Assembly (NCBI GenBank): GCA_016194585.1
Contig: JACQBG010000038.1
Coordinates: 1 to 45,882, forward strand
DNA length: 45,882 nt
Origin: Gemmatimonadota bacterium
GTDB taxonomy: Bacteria; Gemmatimonadota; Gemmatimonadetes; Gemmatimonadales; Gemmatimonadaceae
Reading direction: 5' to 3'
Shown here: positions 24,012 to 34,244 of the stretch, in pieces
Position numbering within the stretch: the first letter of the stretch is position 1
Layout of the letters: each line of letters begins with the position of its first letter
The notes under the pieces: generated by a model
The model's database searches: none
What the model was told of the DNA's origin: nothing
What the model saw: only the letters and a program-made list of their open reading frames with translations
Position numbers and translations under genes: made by a program

Positions 24012-25169
24012 CTACGCGAGGATCGGCTTCAGGATCTCGACGGCGCGCTGCATCTCCGCCATCGTGCCGACGGAGAGGCGCAACTGCGTGTTGAGCGGCG
24101 GGAACTGGCGCCCCACGGCGACCCCCTTCCGGAGCGCATCGGCCTTGAACGCCTTCACGTCCTTGCGGATGTCGATCATCAGGAAGTTCGCCTCCGACAC
24201 GCCGACGGCGTAGCCGGCGCCTTCGAAGAACTTGCGCGTGAACGCCTTGGCCTCGCGGTTCTTCTTCTGCTCGTCGGCGATGTGCGCCTTGTCGGCGACG
24301 GCGACGGTGGCGCCCGCCAGCACGAGCTGGTTCACCCCGGAATCGAGGATCCACGGGCTCAGCTTCGCGAGCGCCTCCGGACGCCCGACGGCGTAGCCGC
24401 AGCGCATGCCGGCCATGCCGAACACCTTCGACATCGTGCGCGTGACGATGACGTGCGGGTTCTGCATCGCGAGCGGGATCGCCGTGGCGTACGTCGGATC
24501 GTCGACGTATTCGTGATACGCTTCGTCGACGAGGACCGTCGTCTCGGGCGACGTGCGGCTCACCTGCTCGATGAACTGGGCTACCGCCGCCTTGCCGTGC
24601 ACCGTCGCCGTGGGGTTGTTCGGGTTGCAGAAGTAGACGAGCCCCGCTCCCTTCGCCGCGTCGGCCATCGGCTGGAGGTCGAGCCGGAGCTTCGCGTCGA
24701 CCGGCACGGCACGCACCGGCGTGCCGAGGAACTTCGCGTAGTTCTGCGACGACTCGAACGTCGGCGACGCGACGACGAGCGCCCGGTCCTTCGAGGTGAG
24801 CGCCTGCACGGTGATGCGCAGCAGCTCGCCGCTGCCGCAGCTCAGCAGCACGTTCTCGCTCTTGATGCCGTGGGTCTTCGCGATCGCCTCGCGCAGCGCC
24901 TCCTCCCCCTTGAACGGGTAGCGGTTCGCCTCGGCGAACGCCCCGCGCATCGCCTCGAACACGCGCGCGCCCGGCCCGTTCGGGTTCTCGTTGCTGTCGA
25001 TGCGGATGACGCCTGGCGCCGACGCGGCCATGCGGTCGGCGCGCCGTCCGGTGCTCGACTGGAACGCGTAGAGCGCTTCGCGCCCGCGTCCCTGCACGAG
25101 GGGAAGGGCGATGACGCCGGCGCCGCCGGCACCGAGGGACGCGAGGAACGCACGACGTGAGACGGGCAT
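24012..25169 (-). CDS. Tat-exported class I/II PLP aminotransferase (HisC-like)
   Basis: The product is 385 residues. The N-terminus MPVSRRAFLASLGAGGAG is a twin-arginine signal (SRRxFL). The rest is a fold-type I aminotransferase close to histidinol-phosphate aminotransferase: SNENPNGPG, YFCNPNNPTA, VDEAYHEYV, PLP Lys248 in TRTMSKVFGMAGMRCGY, and LRLSVGT near the end. Tat export fits, because the cofactor is inserted before transport of the folded enzyme. A TATCTT box and a CGGAG site lie upstream. The amino acceptor is unknown and a role in histidine synthesis is unlikely for an exported protein. No his genes are nearby. Confidence 0.9.
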   Translation of the reverse strand: MPVSRRAFLASLGAGGAGVIALPLVQGRGREALYAFQSSTGRRADRMAASAPGVIRIDSNENPNGPGARVFEAMRGAFAEANRYPFKGEEALREAIAKTHGIKSENVLLSCGSGELLRITVQALTSKDRALVVASPTFESSQNYAKFLGTPVRAVPVDAKLRLDLQPMADAAKGAGLVYFCNPNNPTATVHGKAAVAQFIEQVSRTSPETTVLVDEAYHEYVDDPTYATAIPLAMQNPHVIVTRTMSKVFGMAGMRCGYAVGRPEALAKLSPWILDSGVNQLVLAGATVAVADKAHIADEQKKNREAKAFTRKFFEGAGYAVGVSEANFLMIDIRKDVKAFKADALRKGVAVGRQFPPLNTQLRLSVGTMAEMQRAVEILKPILA

Positions 25170-25265
25170 CGCAGACTCCGGTCGAGGGGACAGCGCCGAA
25201 GATAGCGCGCGAGCGGCGTCACGGCCAACGGGGCGGGCGCGCCATGCGATGGCGCGGCGGGCGGC

Positions 25266-25697
25266 TCAGTCGGCGAGCCCGCGCCCCTGCACCGTCATCA
25301 TCGTCCCCTGCAGCTCGAGCACGTGCGTCTCCGCGCCGTCGGCGGCGACGGCGTGCACGGTGCCGCGGCACACGGTGACCGTGCGGCCGCGGCGCAGCAC
25401 GCGGCCGCGCGCCACGAACCGCACGCCCTCGGCGGGCGCGAGCAGGTTCACCTTGAACTCCACGCTCAGCACGGCCGCGTCGTCGGGCATCAGCGAGAGC
25501 GCGGCGTATCCGCAGGCGCTGTCGGCGATCGCCGCCGAGACGCCGGCGTGCAGGAACCCGTGCTGCTGCACGAGGTCGGCGCGGAAGGGGAGCGTCAGGT
25601 CGACCTCGCCGCCCGCCACATGCGTGAGCTCGGCGCCGAGCAACCGCATGAACGCCTGCTTCGCGAAGCTCGCGCGGACGCGGGCCTCGGCGCTCAC
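25266..25697 (-). CDS. PaaI-type hotdog thioesterase
   Basis: The product is 143 residues from a GTG at 25697 overlapping the rhodanese stop (GTGA). The single hotdog fold has HGFLHAGVSAAIADSACGYAALSLM (HGG-like motif and helix), VEFKVNLLAPAEG and GRVLRRGRTVTVCRGTVHA. It hydrolyses acyl-CoA thioesters in the cytoplasm. The specific acyl group cannot be told. It is the last gene of a rhodanese-thioesterase pair. Confidence 0.9.
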   Translation of the reverse strand: MSAEARVRASFAKQAFMRLLGAELTHVAGGEVDLTLPFRADLVQQHGFLHAGVSAAIADSACGYAALSLMPDDAAVLSVEFKVNLLAPAEGVRFVARGRVLRRGRTVTVCRGTVHAVAADGAETHVLELQGTMMTVQGRGLAD

Positions 25698-26065
25698 GGC
25701 TTGGTGACCGGGCCGCCCTCGGCGTTCCAGGCGCGCCAGCCGCCCGCCATCGAGAAGACGTTCGTGTAGCCCATCTGCTGCAGCGTGTCGCCGGCCAGCG
25801 CCGAACGGAACCCGCCGCCGCAGTAGAGGATGATCTCCGTGTCCTTCTCGGGGATCTTCTTCTCGATGTCTCGTTCGATCACGCCCTTGCCGAGGTGCAC
25901 GGCGCCGCGGATGTGCCCTGCGTCCCACTCGCGGTCCTCGCGCGTGTCGACGAGCACCGCGTCGGGATTGGTGCGCATGCGCTCGCGCGTCTGGTCCACG
26001 GTGACCTCGCGCACACGGCGCTTGGCGTCGTCGACGATCTTCAGGAACGCAGGGGAGTGGTCCAT
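25694..26065 (-). CDS. Rhodanese-like sulfurtransferase domain protein
   Basis: The product is 123 residues. A single rhodanese domain has VLVDTREDREWDAGHIRGAVHLGKG (CH2A) and the active-site loop Cys82 in LYCGGGFRSALAG, ending MGYTNVFSMAGGWRAW. Thiosulfate or persulfide sulfur transfer is expected. It overlaps the thioesterase gene by 4 bp and lies 20 bp after ltaE. No signal peptide is visible, so it is cytoplasmic. Confidence 0.92.
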   Translation of the reverse strand: MDHSPAFLKIVDDAKRRVREVTVDQTRERMRTNPDAVLVDTREDREWDAGHIRGAVHLGKGVIERDIEKKIPEKDTEIILYCGGGFRSALAGDTLQQMGYTNVFSMAGGWRAWNAEGGPVTKP

Positions 26066-26085
26066 CGGCGGGGAAGGTAAAGGGA

Positions 26086-27108
26086 TCAGGAGAGGACGTC
26101 GCGCAGGACCATCGCCGCGCGCTCGACCTGGGCCGGCGTGACGTCGAGGTGCATCACGGCGCGCACGCGCGTGGGGAGCCAGATGGAGACCTTCACGCCG
26201 CGCGCCGCGGCGGCCCGCGCGACGTCGGCGCTGTCGCGCCCGCCGGCGAGGTCGATCATCACGATGTTCGTGTCGGGGCGCACGACGCGCGCGTGTGCCG
26301 CTTCGCCGACGATGGCGGCGAAGCGCGCGGCGTTCGCGTGGTCGTCGCCGAGGCGGTCGTAATGGTGGTCGAGTCCGTAGAGTGCGGCGGCGGCGAGGAC
26401 CCCCGACTGCCGCATGCCGCCGCCGAACCGTTTGCGCGCCTCCCAGGCCCGCTCGATCACGTCGGCGGAGCCGGCGAGCGCCGCGCCGACGGGGGCGCCG
26501 AGCCCCTTCGAGAACGACACCATCGTGGCGTCGGCGAGGGCGGCGAACGCGGGAAGCGGCGTGCCCGTGGCGACGTTCGCGTTCCAGAGGCGCGCGCCGT
26601 CGAGGAGTACGGCGAGGCCGAGCGCGCGCCCCTGCGCGGCGATCGCGGCGAGCTCGTCGACGGGGGTGACCATGCCGCCGGCGCCGTTGTGCGTGTTCTC
26701 GAGGCAGAGCAGCGAGGTGCGCGGCGCGTCGCGGCTCGGGGCGCGTTGGGCCGCGGCGAGAGTCTCGAGCGTGATGCGCGGCGCGCCGCGGATGAGACGC
26801 GGCTGCACGCCGGCCAGCGCCGCGGCGCCGGCCATCTCCCAGTTCACGATGTGCGAGTCCTCGTGCGCGAGGACCTCGGTGCCCGGCTGCGAGAGCGCCC
26901 ACAGGCCGGCCTGGTTGGCCATGGTCCCGGTGGGGAAGAAGAGCGCGCGCTCGGTGCCGAGCATCGCCGCGACGCGCTCCTCGAGCCGGCGCGTCGTCGG
27001 GTCGCCGTCGAGCACGTCGTCCCCCACCTCGGCGTCGGCCATGGCGCGGCGCATGCCGGGGACCGGCTTGGTGACGGTGTCGCTGCGGAGGTCGATCGGC
27101 TCGGTCAT
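26086..27108 (-). CDS. ltaE: Low-specificity L-threonine aldolase
   Basis: The product is 340 residues. The N-terminus IDLRSDTVTKPVPGMRRAMADAEVGDDVLDGDPT is diagnostic. PLP Lys201 lies in MVSFSKGLGAPVG, and ENTHNGAGG and LDGARLWNA are conserved. It cleaves threonine or allo-threonine to glycine and acetaldehyde. ATG 27108 overlaps the upstream YihY gene's stop (ATGA). Confidence 0.95.
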   Translation of the reverse strand: MTEPIDLRSDTVTKPVPGMRRAMADAEVGDDVLDGDPTTRRLEERVAAMLGTERALFFPTGTMANQAGLWALSQPGTEVLAHEDSHIVNWEMAGAAALAGVQPRLIRGAPRITLETLAAAQRAPSRDAPRTSLLCLENTHNGAGGMVTPVDELAAIAAQGRALGLAVLLDGARLWNANVATGTPLPAFAALADATMVSFSKGLGAPVGAALAGSADVIERAWEARKRFGGGMRQSGVLAAAALYGLDHHYDRLGDDHANAARFAAIVGEAAHARVVRPDTNIVMIDLAGGRDSADVARAAAARGVKVSIWLPTRVRAVMHLDVTPAQVERAAMVLRDVLS

Positions 27109-28043
27109 TGGGTGGCGCGGGAGAGGCGTTCCTGCACGCGGTGCTCGTGCACCTGCGACACGAGGGCGCCGATGATGAACATGAGGGCGGCGTAGTACAC
27201 CCAGAAGACCACGACGATGATGGCCGTCATCGTGCCGGTGTACAGCGAGCCCGGGTTGAGCTGGCGGGCGATGGCCGTGAAGGCGCTGCGCGCGAGTTCG
27301 AAGAGGATGCCGCTCGTGAGCGCGCCGATGAGCGCCTGCTGCCACCGCACGACGCGGGCCGGGAGCGTCTTGTAGACGGCGAAGAAGGCCGCGACGAGCA
27401 GCACGAAGGCGGCGACGCGCCCCGCCACGTAGATCACGGGGCGCATCACATACTCGTTGTGCAGCCCCCACTCGCTCAGCACCTCGACGCCGCTCGACCG
27501 GGCGAGCGCGATGTAGGCGCTCACGCCGATCCAGGCGACGACGAGCGCGGCGGTGACCACCGTCGCGCCGACGTCGAACAGCTTGCCGAGCAGGATGCCG
27601 CGGCGTTGCGGCTCGTCGAAGACGCGCGCCAGCACGGCGCGCATCGACGCGAAGAGGCGCGTCGAGAACCAGACGAAGGCGACGGCGCCGAACAGCCCCG
27701 CCTTGCCGCGCGTCCGCACGACGTCGTGGAGCACGGGGTCGAGCAGCGAGCCGTCGCCGCTGAACGTCGTCGGGAAGAGCTGCTGCAGGAAGTCGGCGAC
27801 CGCCGTGTCGGAGGCGTTCGGCGACTTGTTGAGCACGTAGCCGATCGCCGAGGCGAGGAGCAGGAAGAACGGCACGCCGGCGAGCAGCATGTCGAACGCC
27901 ACCCCGCCGGCGAGGAAGAGCACGTCATCGCGCCCGAACTTGTGCCAGATGCGCGACACGTACTCCCATACGACGGCAAGCGGCCCCGGCGCGCGGGACG
28001 CGCGCGCCGGGGCCTCGATGCCTGGCGTCTGGGCAGACGCCAC
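27105..28043 (-). CDS. YihY/BrkB family inner membrane protein
   Basis: The product is 312 residues from GTG 28043. About six membrane helices match the family: FLAGGVAFDMLLAGVPFFLLLASAIGYVL near the start, the AFVWFSTRLFASMRAVLARVFDE stretch, and a C-terminal YTGTMTAIIVVVFWVYYAALMFIIGA. It was once annotated as ribonuclease BN, wrongly. The function is still unclear (virulence factor BrkB, possible envelope or lipid role). It lies 6 bp from the lipoprotein gene and overlaps ltaE by 4 bp, so it is part of a run of minus-strand genes. Confidence 0.9.
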   Translation of the reverse strand: MASAQTPGIEAPARASRAPGPLAVVWEYVSRIWHKFGRDDVLFLAGGVAFDMLLAGVPFFLLLASAIGYVLNKSPNASDTAVADFLQQLFPTTFSGDGSLLDPVLHDVVRTRGKAGLFGAVAFVWFSTRLFASMRAVLARVFDEPQRRGILLGKLFDVGATVVTAALVVAWIGVSAYIALARSSGVEVLSEWGLHNEYVMRPVIYVAGRVAAFVLLVAAFFAVYKTLPARVVRWQQALIGALTSGILFELARSAFTAIARQLNPGSLYTGTMTAIIVVVFWVYYAALMFIIGALVSQVHEHRVQERLSRATQ

Positions 28044-28049
28044 GGACGA

Positions 28050-28955
28050 CTACTGCTCCATCACGATCAGGAACTTCGACGCCGCCCAGAACTTCTCGGC
28101 GTTCGTGATCTTGAGGCCGCCCTTGATGCGGCCGTTCTTGTCGGGTTGCACCTCGAGCCCCGAGACGTCCTGGAGCGACACGAGGTGATAGGTCTTGTCG
28201 GCCTTCGGGAACGCGATCTCGGAGACCTTCGTCTTGTCGATCGCCGTGAAGTCCGACGGCTTCAGGTCGCGCGCCGGCACCTGCGACTTGCCGATGCCGA
28301 GGAGTCCGCCCTTCTGCTCGATGATCTTCTTCTGGAGCAGCTCCTCCTTGGTGCCGAACACGTAGTACACCGTGTTGCGCTCCACGGTGAGCGAGTCCTT
28401 CACCGTCGTCAGCTGTTCCTTCTCCGTGGCCAGCGTCGCCTTCTCCTGCTTGAGGACGACGTTCTCCGCCTTCGCGGCGGCGAGCTGCTCGTTGAGCTGC
28501 GCGATCTCGGCCTTCTGGTTCTCGATGATCGCCTTGAACGACGCGATCGTCGTGTCGTACGCGGCCAGCTGCGCCGTGAGCGACGAGTTGTTCGCCGTCA
28601 TGTCGGCCACGCGCTTGCGGCTCGCCGAAAGGCGCGCCTCGCTGTCGTTGAGCCGGTCGGTCAGCTCCTTGATCTTCGTCTTGATGGCGTCGCGCTGCTG
28701 CGCGGGGGTCAGCGTGCTCTCCATCTCGCCGGCCTTCCCCTGCACCGGCTTGCCCGCGTTCCGGTCGCGCACCTGCGCGAGCTCGGTGTTCACGTCGGCG
28801 ATGAACTGGCTCGTCTGCATCACGTCCTTGAGCAGCGAGTCCTTCTCGGCCGAGATGGCCTGCACCTGCTTGAGCGTCTTCTCCAACTCGGGCTTCGAGC
28901 GGTCGCAGGCGACCACCGCGAGCACGGCGAGCATCACGAACGATCTCTTGAACAT
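28050..28955 (-). CDS. Coiled-coil lipoprotein of unknown function
   Basis: The product is 301 residues from ATG 28955, with GGAGG 7 nt upstream. The lipobox is LAVVAC with Cys17 and Asp at +2, a position that in Enterobacteria keeps lipoproteins in the inner membrane. Residues ~22-190 are a long heptad-type coiled coil (KSELEK-like helices, ...LNEQLAAAKAENVVLKQEKATL). A globular ~100-residue C-terminal domain contains NTVYYVFGTKEELLQKKII and FWAASKFLIVME. It resembles envelope spacer lipoproteins seen in Bacteroidota and Gemmatimonadota. The function is unknown. Confidence 0.85.
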   Translation of the reverse strand: MFKRSFVMLAVLAVVACDRSKPELEKTLKQVQAISAEKDSLLKDVMQTSQFIADVNTELAQVRDRNAGKPVQGKAGEMESTLTPAQQRDAIKTKIKELTDRLNDSEARLSASRKRVADMTANNSSLTAQLAAYDTTIASFKAIIENQKAEIAQLNEQLAAAKAENVVLKQEKATLATEKEQLTTVKDSLTVERNTVYYVFGTKEELLQKKIIEQKGGLLGIGKSQVPARDLKPSDFTAIDKTKVSEIAFPKADKTYHLVSLQDVSGLEVQPDKNGRIKGGLKITNAEKFWAASKFLIVMEQ

Positions 28956-29016
28956 GGTGTGACCTCCGGGGGATTGCTGCGGCGCCGATCGTCGTGGCGG
29001 CGCCGTCCAGTACCGC

Positions 29017-30435
29017 TTACTCGCCAGCGTCCGGATCATCGGGAGCCGCCGCCACGCCGGGGCCCCCCTCCGTCGGCGCCATGCGATGCATCGGCGCCAC
29101 CTTCACATACTTCGCCACCGCGGCGGCGGTTCCACCCACCGCGAGCTGCGTGAACAGGAAGCGGAACTTCTCCTCATAGGCGGTGTCCAACGCCGCCGCC
29201 TCGGCCGGCCCCAGCGACCAGAGCTGCCGCTTGAACGGACCGATCGCCTTCTTGCGGCTCTTGTAGAAGAACTGCTCGTCGGAGTCCGTCGCCTTGCGCT
29301 CCTCGGCCGCGTTCACGCGCAGCCACGCGTACATCTCCTCCCGGAGCGCCGGCGGGAGGTGGTCGTACAGCATGTTCTGGAATCCGGTCGCGAGATGGAT
29401 CTCCGCCGTCTCCGCCTTGGGGAACGCGTTGAACGCGCCGTCGGGGAGCGTGCTCGCGCCATGCTGCACCGCGCCCGCCAACCCGTACTCCGCGCGCGCC
29501 ACCTTGCCGAGCGCGTCGAGCGTGTTGATGTCGAGCTTCACCTCGGCGATCGACCCGTCGGCGAGCACGACGCCGCCGTGCGAGGTGCCGCTCTGCACGC
29601 TGATCTTCGAGAGTCCCACCATCCCCGGCGCCTCGCGCGCCAGCGTGCGCACGTAGCCGTCCATGAACGCCTTCAGCTCCGGCACGGTGGAGTTCGACGT
29701 GCCGACCTCGCCGATCTCGCCGCCGAGGGAGATCGTCACCCCGGCCGGCTCGAGCGAGCGCACGTAGCGCGTGATGTCGACGCCGACCTCGTAGTTGAGC
29801 CGCTGCTGCTCGTCGAGCGTCGCGTGCGACAGGTCGACGAGCGTCGACGTGTCGATGTCGATGTTGAAGAAGCCGGCCGTCACCGCCTCGAGCGCCAGAT
29901 GCTTGACGTTCCCGACCTCCGTCACCGGGTCGGCGGCGTACTTCTTGGCGTTCACCTGGAAGTGGTCGCCCTGGATGAACACCGGCGCCCGGTACCCCTC
30001 GCGCAGCGCCGCGGCGACGACCACGGCCACGTATTCGGCCGGGCGCTGCTCGGTGTACGCGATCTCGGAACGCGCGATCTCGAACAGGAAGGCGCCGGCG
30101 TCCATCGCGATCGCCGTGCGGAAGATCGCGCGGGCGGTGTCGTAGGTGCGTCCGCGCACGTTGATCGCCGGCACGGTGAACCCGCCGCACAGTCCCTTGC
30201 CGCGGGCGATGTACAGGTCGTGGATCGACGCCGACCGCACGCCGGCCGCCTGGCCGAGCTCCCAGATCGCCCACCGCGCGAGCTCCTTCTCCGCGTCGGC
30301 GCCGAACACCGCCTGGCGCACGAGCGCGTCCATCAGCGGCCCCTGCAGCGCCGCGGCGTCGTGAAGGTGCACGTCGCCGTGCGTGATCGTCGCGGCAGGC
30401 GCGAGCAGGGCGTTCAGGGCGGAGAGAGCGGTCAT
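29017..30435 (-). CDS. fba: Class II fructose-bisphosphate aldolase family protein, long form
   Basis: The product is 472 residues, longer than usual (~280-360). Zinc and catalytic motifs are present: FIQGDHFQVNAKKY (Asp/His), FNIDIDTSTLVD, GGEIGEVG, SGTSHGG and VQHGAST (late zinc His). Residues 1-90 and the last ~90 have no counterpart in short class II aldolases and may mark a separate subfamily. It cleaves fructose-1,6-bisphosphate or makes it in gluconeogenesis. Pgi, pyk and tal lie next to it, which supports a central carbon role. Tagatose-bisphosphate specificity is possible. Confidence 0.82.
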   Translation of the reverse strand: MTALSALNALLAPAATITHGDVHLHDAAALQGPLMDALVRQAVFGADAEKELARWAIWELGQAAGVRSASIHDLYIARGKGLCGGFTVPAINVRGRTYDTARAIFRTAIAMDAGAFLFEIARSEIAYTEQRPAEYVAVVVAAALREGYRAPVFIQGDHFQVNAKKYAADPVTEVGNVKHLALEAVTAGFFNIDIDTSTLVDLSHATLDEQQRLNYEVGVDITRYVRSLEPAGVTISLGGEIGEVGTSNSTVPELKAFMDGYVRTLAREAPGMVGLSKISVQSGTSHGGVVLADGSIAEVKLDINTLDALGKVARAEYGLAGAVQHGASTLPDGAFNAFPKAETAEIHLATGFQNMLYDHLPPALREEMYAWLRVNAAEERKATDSDEQFFYKSRKKAIGPFKRQLWSLGPAEAAALDTAYEEKFRFLFTQLAVGGTAAAVAKYVKVAPMHRMAPTEGGPGVAAAPDDPDAGE

Positions 30436-30457
30436 GGATCGGTCGCGAGAGTCACGT

Positions 30458-30479
30458 GCGTGGACGTCCGCCGGCGGAC
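30458..30479. repeat. 22-bp motif shared with 36623-36644
   Basis: The sequence contains the palindrome GTCCGCCGGCGGAC (30466-30479) and matches 36623-36644 at 20 of 22 positions. It lies 23 nt upstream of the fba start. Confidence 0.6.
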
Positions 30480-30556
30480 GGCGCCCGAGCGGGCGCATGT
30501 TGGCCCAGCTTTTCAATTTGCCCGCGTGGCAGGGCTGAATCAACGGCTCCGCACGC

Positions 30557-30583
30557 CCCACCCCGCCCAACCGCGAGGGTGGG
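30557..30583 (-). terminator. Weak hairpin after pgi
   Basis: CCCACCC (30557-30563) pairs with GGGTGGG (30577-30583), 28 nt past the pgi stop. There is no U-tract, so termination is uncertain. Confidence 0.3.
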
Positions 30584-30610
30584 TGACCGTTCAGCGGCGC
30601 CGACGGGGGT

Positions 30611-31963
30611 TCAGACCACCCAGTGGCCGCCTGACGGTGCCGCCGCTCCGGCTGCCAACGAGGCCTTCGCCAGCACCTTGCCGGCCTCGACGCCGGGCTG
30701 GTCGAGGGGGTTCACCCGGTAGAGCGCGCCGGCGTAGATCGTGGCGTGCATGAGGAACATCAGCAGCGAGCCGACCCCCTGCGCGTCCACCCGGTCGAGG
30801 GTGATCGTCTGGTTGGGGCGTCCCGCGCGGGCGAGCGCCTGCGCGGTCGCGGCGCGTTCGGCGTCGAGCAGCGCACCGAGCGAGTGCCCCCCCAGATACG
30901 CGAGCTCGGCGAGGTCCGCCGGCGGCGCGGGGATCCTCGCGTCCACGTCGCGCGCCCCCTCGGCGAGGAAGGTGACCGTCTTGTCGGCCGGGCCTTCCAT
31001 GTACAACTGGATCTGGCTGTGCTGGTCGGTCGCGCCGAGCGCCGCGACCGGGGTCGGCCCCACGGACGTCCCTGTCGCGTCGATCTTGCCGAGACTCTCG
31101 GCCCAGAGCTGGGCGAACCAGGGCGCGATGTCGCGCAGCGCGTCGCTGTACGGCATCATCACGTGGATCCCCTGTCCGTGGCGCGAGTGGGCGCGCCACT
31201 GGAGCAGCGCGAACACGCCCGCCGCGTTCACGGCGAGGTTGCTCGACGCGGCGCGCTGCACGATCTCGCGCGCGCCGGCGAGGAGGGCGGTGGTGTCGAT
31301 GCCGACGAGCGCCGCCGGGAGCGTGCCGACGGGGGTGAACACGCTGTACCGTCCGCCGACGTTCGCCGGCACGGCGAACGCCGGGATCCCCTCGCGCGCG
31401 GCGAGCGGGCGCAGCAGCCCCTTGGCCGGATCGGTGACGAACACGAGGTGGCGCGACGGCGCGAGCTTCGCGGCGTCGAGCCGTTCGCGCACGATCAGGT
31501 ACTGCGCCATCGTCTCGGCGGTGCCCCCCGACTTCGAGATGACGAGGAAGAGCGAGCGCGAGAGGTCGAGCGCGTCGAGCCGCGCGACGATCGTGCGCGG
31601 GTCGACGTTGTCGAGCACGTGCAGACGGGGCCGGCCGCCGCGCGCCGCGGCGCCGCGCGCGTTCCAATCGGTGGCGAGGAGAGCCGTGCGCAAGGAGATC
31701 GCGCCCAGCGCCGACCCGCCGATACCGAGCACGACGATGTCGTCGAAGTGCCCGGCGCGCTCGCGTGCGAAGGCGAGCACGCGGTCGTGTTCGCCCGCCT
31801 GCGCGTCGAGCTCGGCGAAGCCGTAGCGGCCGGCGGCGGCGTCGCGGGCGATCGCCTCGTGCACCTGGGAGAACCGGCCGTTCAGTGCCTGCCATTCGTC
31901 GTCGCCGGGGCCGGCGGGGACGTGCGGCGCCATCATGTTCGTGAAGTCGAGATGCAGGGTCAT
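30611..31963 (-). CDS. pgi: Glucose-6-phosphate isomerase
   Basis: The product is 450 residues, the size of short bacterial PGIs. Two SIS folds are visible: VVLGIGGSALGAISLRTAL, VISKSGGTAETMAQYL (phosphate-binding SKSGGT) and FTPVGTLPAALVGID. The catalytic Glu region is GTDQHSQ-like (GATDQHSQIQLYMEG). It interconverts glucose-6-phosphate and fructose-6-phosphate. ATG 31963 overlaps the stop of the upstream MBL hydrolase gene by 4 bp, making it last in a pyk-MBL-pgi unit. Confidence 0.96.
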   Translation of the reverse strand: MTLHLDFTNMMAPHVPAGPGDDEWQALNGRFSQVHEAIARDAAAGRYGFAELDAQAGEHDRVLAFARERAGHFDDIVVLGIGGSALGAISLRTALLATDWNARGAAARGGRPRLHVLDNVDPRTIVARLDALDLSRSLFLVISKSGGTAETMAQYLIVRERLDAAKLAPSRHLVFVTDPAKGLLRPLAAREGIPAFAVPANVGGRYSVFTPVGTLPAALVGIDTTALLAGAREIVQRAASSNLAVNAAGVFALLQWRAHSRHGQGIHVMMPYSDALRDIAPWFAQLWAESLGKIDATGTSVGPTPVAALGATDQHSQIQLYMEGPADKTVTFLAEGARDVDARIPAPPADLAELAYLGGHSLGALLDAERAATAQALARAGRPNQTITLDRVDAQGVGSLLMFLMHATIYAGALYRVNPLDQPGVEAGKVLAKASLAAGAAAPSGGHWVV

Positions 31964-32735
31964 GCGTCCACCGTGACTTGGAGCCCGTCGAACGCGGGCG
32001 CGATGCCGGCGGGGAGTTCCGCCTCCAGCTCCGCGTGCGCGTCGTTGTGGGTGAGATGGGTGAGGAAGGTGCGCTCGGCGCCGACGTGCCGGGCGACGGC
32101 GATCGCCTCGCCGAAGCTGAGGTGCGAGGGGTGCGCGGTGTGGAAGAGCGCGTTGAGCACGAGCACTTTCACGCCGGCGAGTTGCGCGAGCGCGACGTCG
32201 GGCACCGACTTCGCGTCGGTGACGTAGGCGACGGGACCGATGCGGTAGCCGAACACGCGGAACGTGCCGTGCGGTACCTCGACGGGGAGGACGTCGAGGT
32301 CGCCGATGCGGGCGACGCGTCCCGGCTCGAGCACGTGGGCGGCCGCTTCGGGCTTCAGTCCGCCGGGGAGCGGCTGGATGGCGTCGTCGAAGATGTACGT
32401 GAACCGCCGCGTGAGGCTCGCCATCGTCTCGGCGGGTCCGTAGAACGGCAGCTTGCCGGCGCGCTGCGACGAGATCGCGCGGACGTCGTCGAGCCCGTTG
32501 GTGTGGTCGGCGTGGTCGTGCGTGAAGAGCACGGCGTCGACGCGCGCGATGCCGTTGGCGACGAGCTGGAGGCGCAGTTCGGGCGGCGTGTCGATGAGGA
32601 GGCTCGTGCCCTTCGACTCGACGACGGCGCCGACGCGCGTGCGCTTGTCGCGCGGGTCGTTCGAATGACACACGGCGCAGCCGCAGCCGATCTGCGGGAC
32701 GCCGAAGCTGGTGCCGGTGCCGAGGAAGGTGAGCT

Positions 32736-32739
<4 letters not shown>
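31960..32739 (-). CDS. MBL-fold metallo-hydrolase, PhnP-like
   Basis: The product is 259 residues from a GTG at 32739 (GTGA overlap with pyk). MKLTFLGTGTSFGVPQIGCGCAVC with paired Cys, then LLIDTPPELRLQL and the zinc motif THDHADHTNG, places it with the PhnP/RNase Z-like group of cyclic phosphodiesterases. PhnP opens phosphoribosyl cyclic phosphate, but no phosphonate genes are near. Its sandwich position between pyruvate kinase and glucose-phosphate isomerase suggests clearing of a damaged or cyclic sugar phosphate, which is inference. Confidence 0.88.
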
Positions 32740-34139
<1,400 letters not shown>

Positions 34140-34220
34140 GCGGGTCGCTGGACTGGAGGACGGCGATTCTGGGCGGGTTGTTTCGGTCCCGGGATGGCCC
34201 GAACAACGCCGCAGATTGGC

Positions 34221-34235
34221 GCGGATACAACAGGC
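34221..34235. repeat. Left inverted repeat flanking the GxxExxY gene
   Basis: GCGGATACAACAGGC is the reverse complement, with one mismatch, of 34674-34688. Weaker similarity extends about 10 bp outward. It lies 10 nt before the ATG. Confidence 0.7.
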
Positions 34236-34244
34236 ACGAGGCAC

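Noticed and set aside
27108-29153. Long plus-strand open frame opposite YihY and the lipoprotein
   Set aside because: It is an Arg/Glu/Leu/His-rich shadow of two genes with clear membrane and lipobox features on the minus strand.
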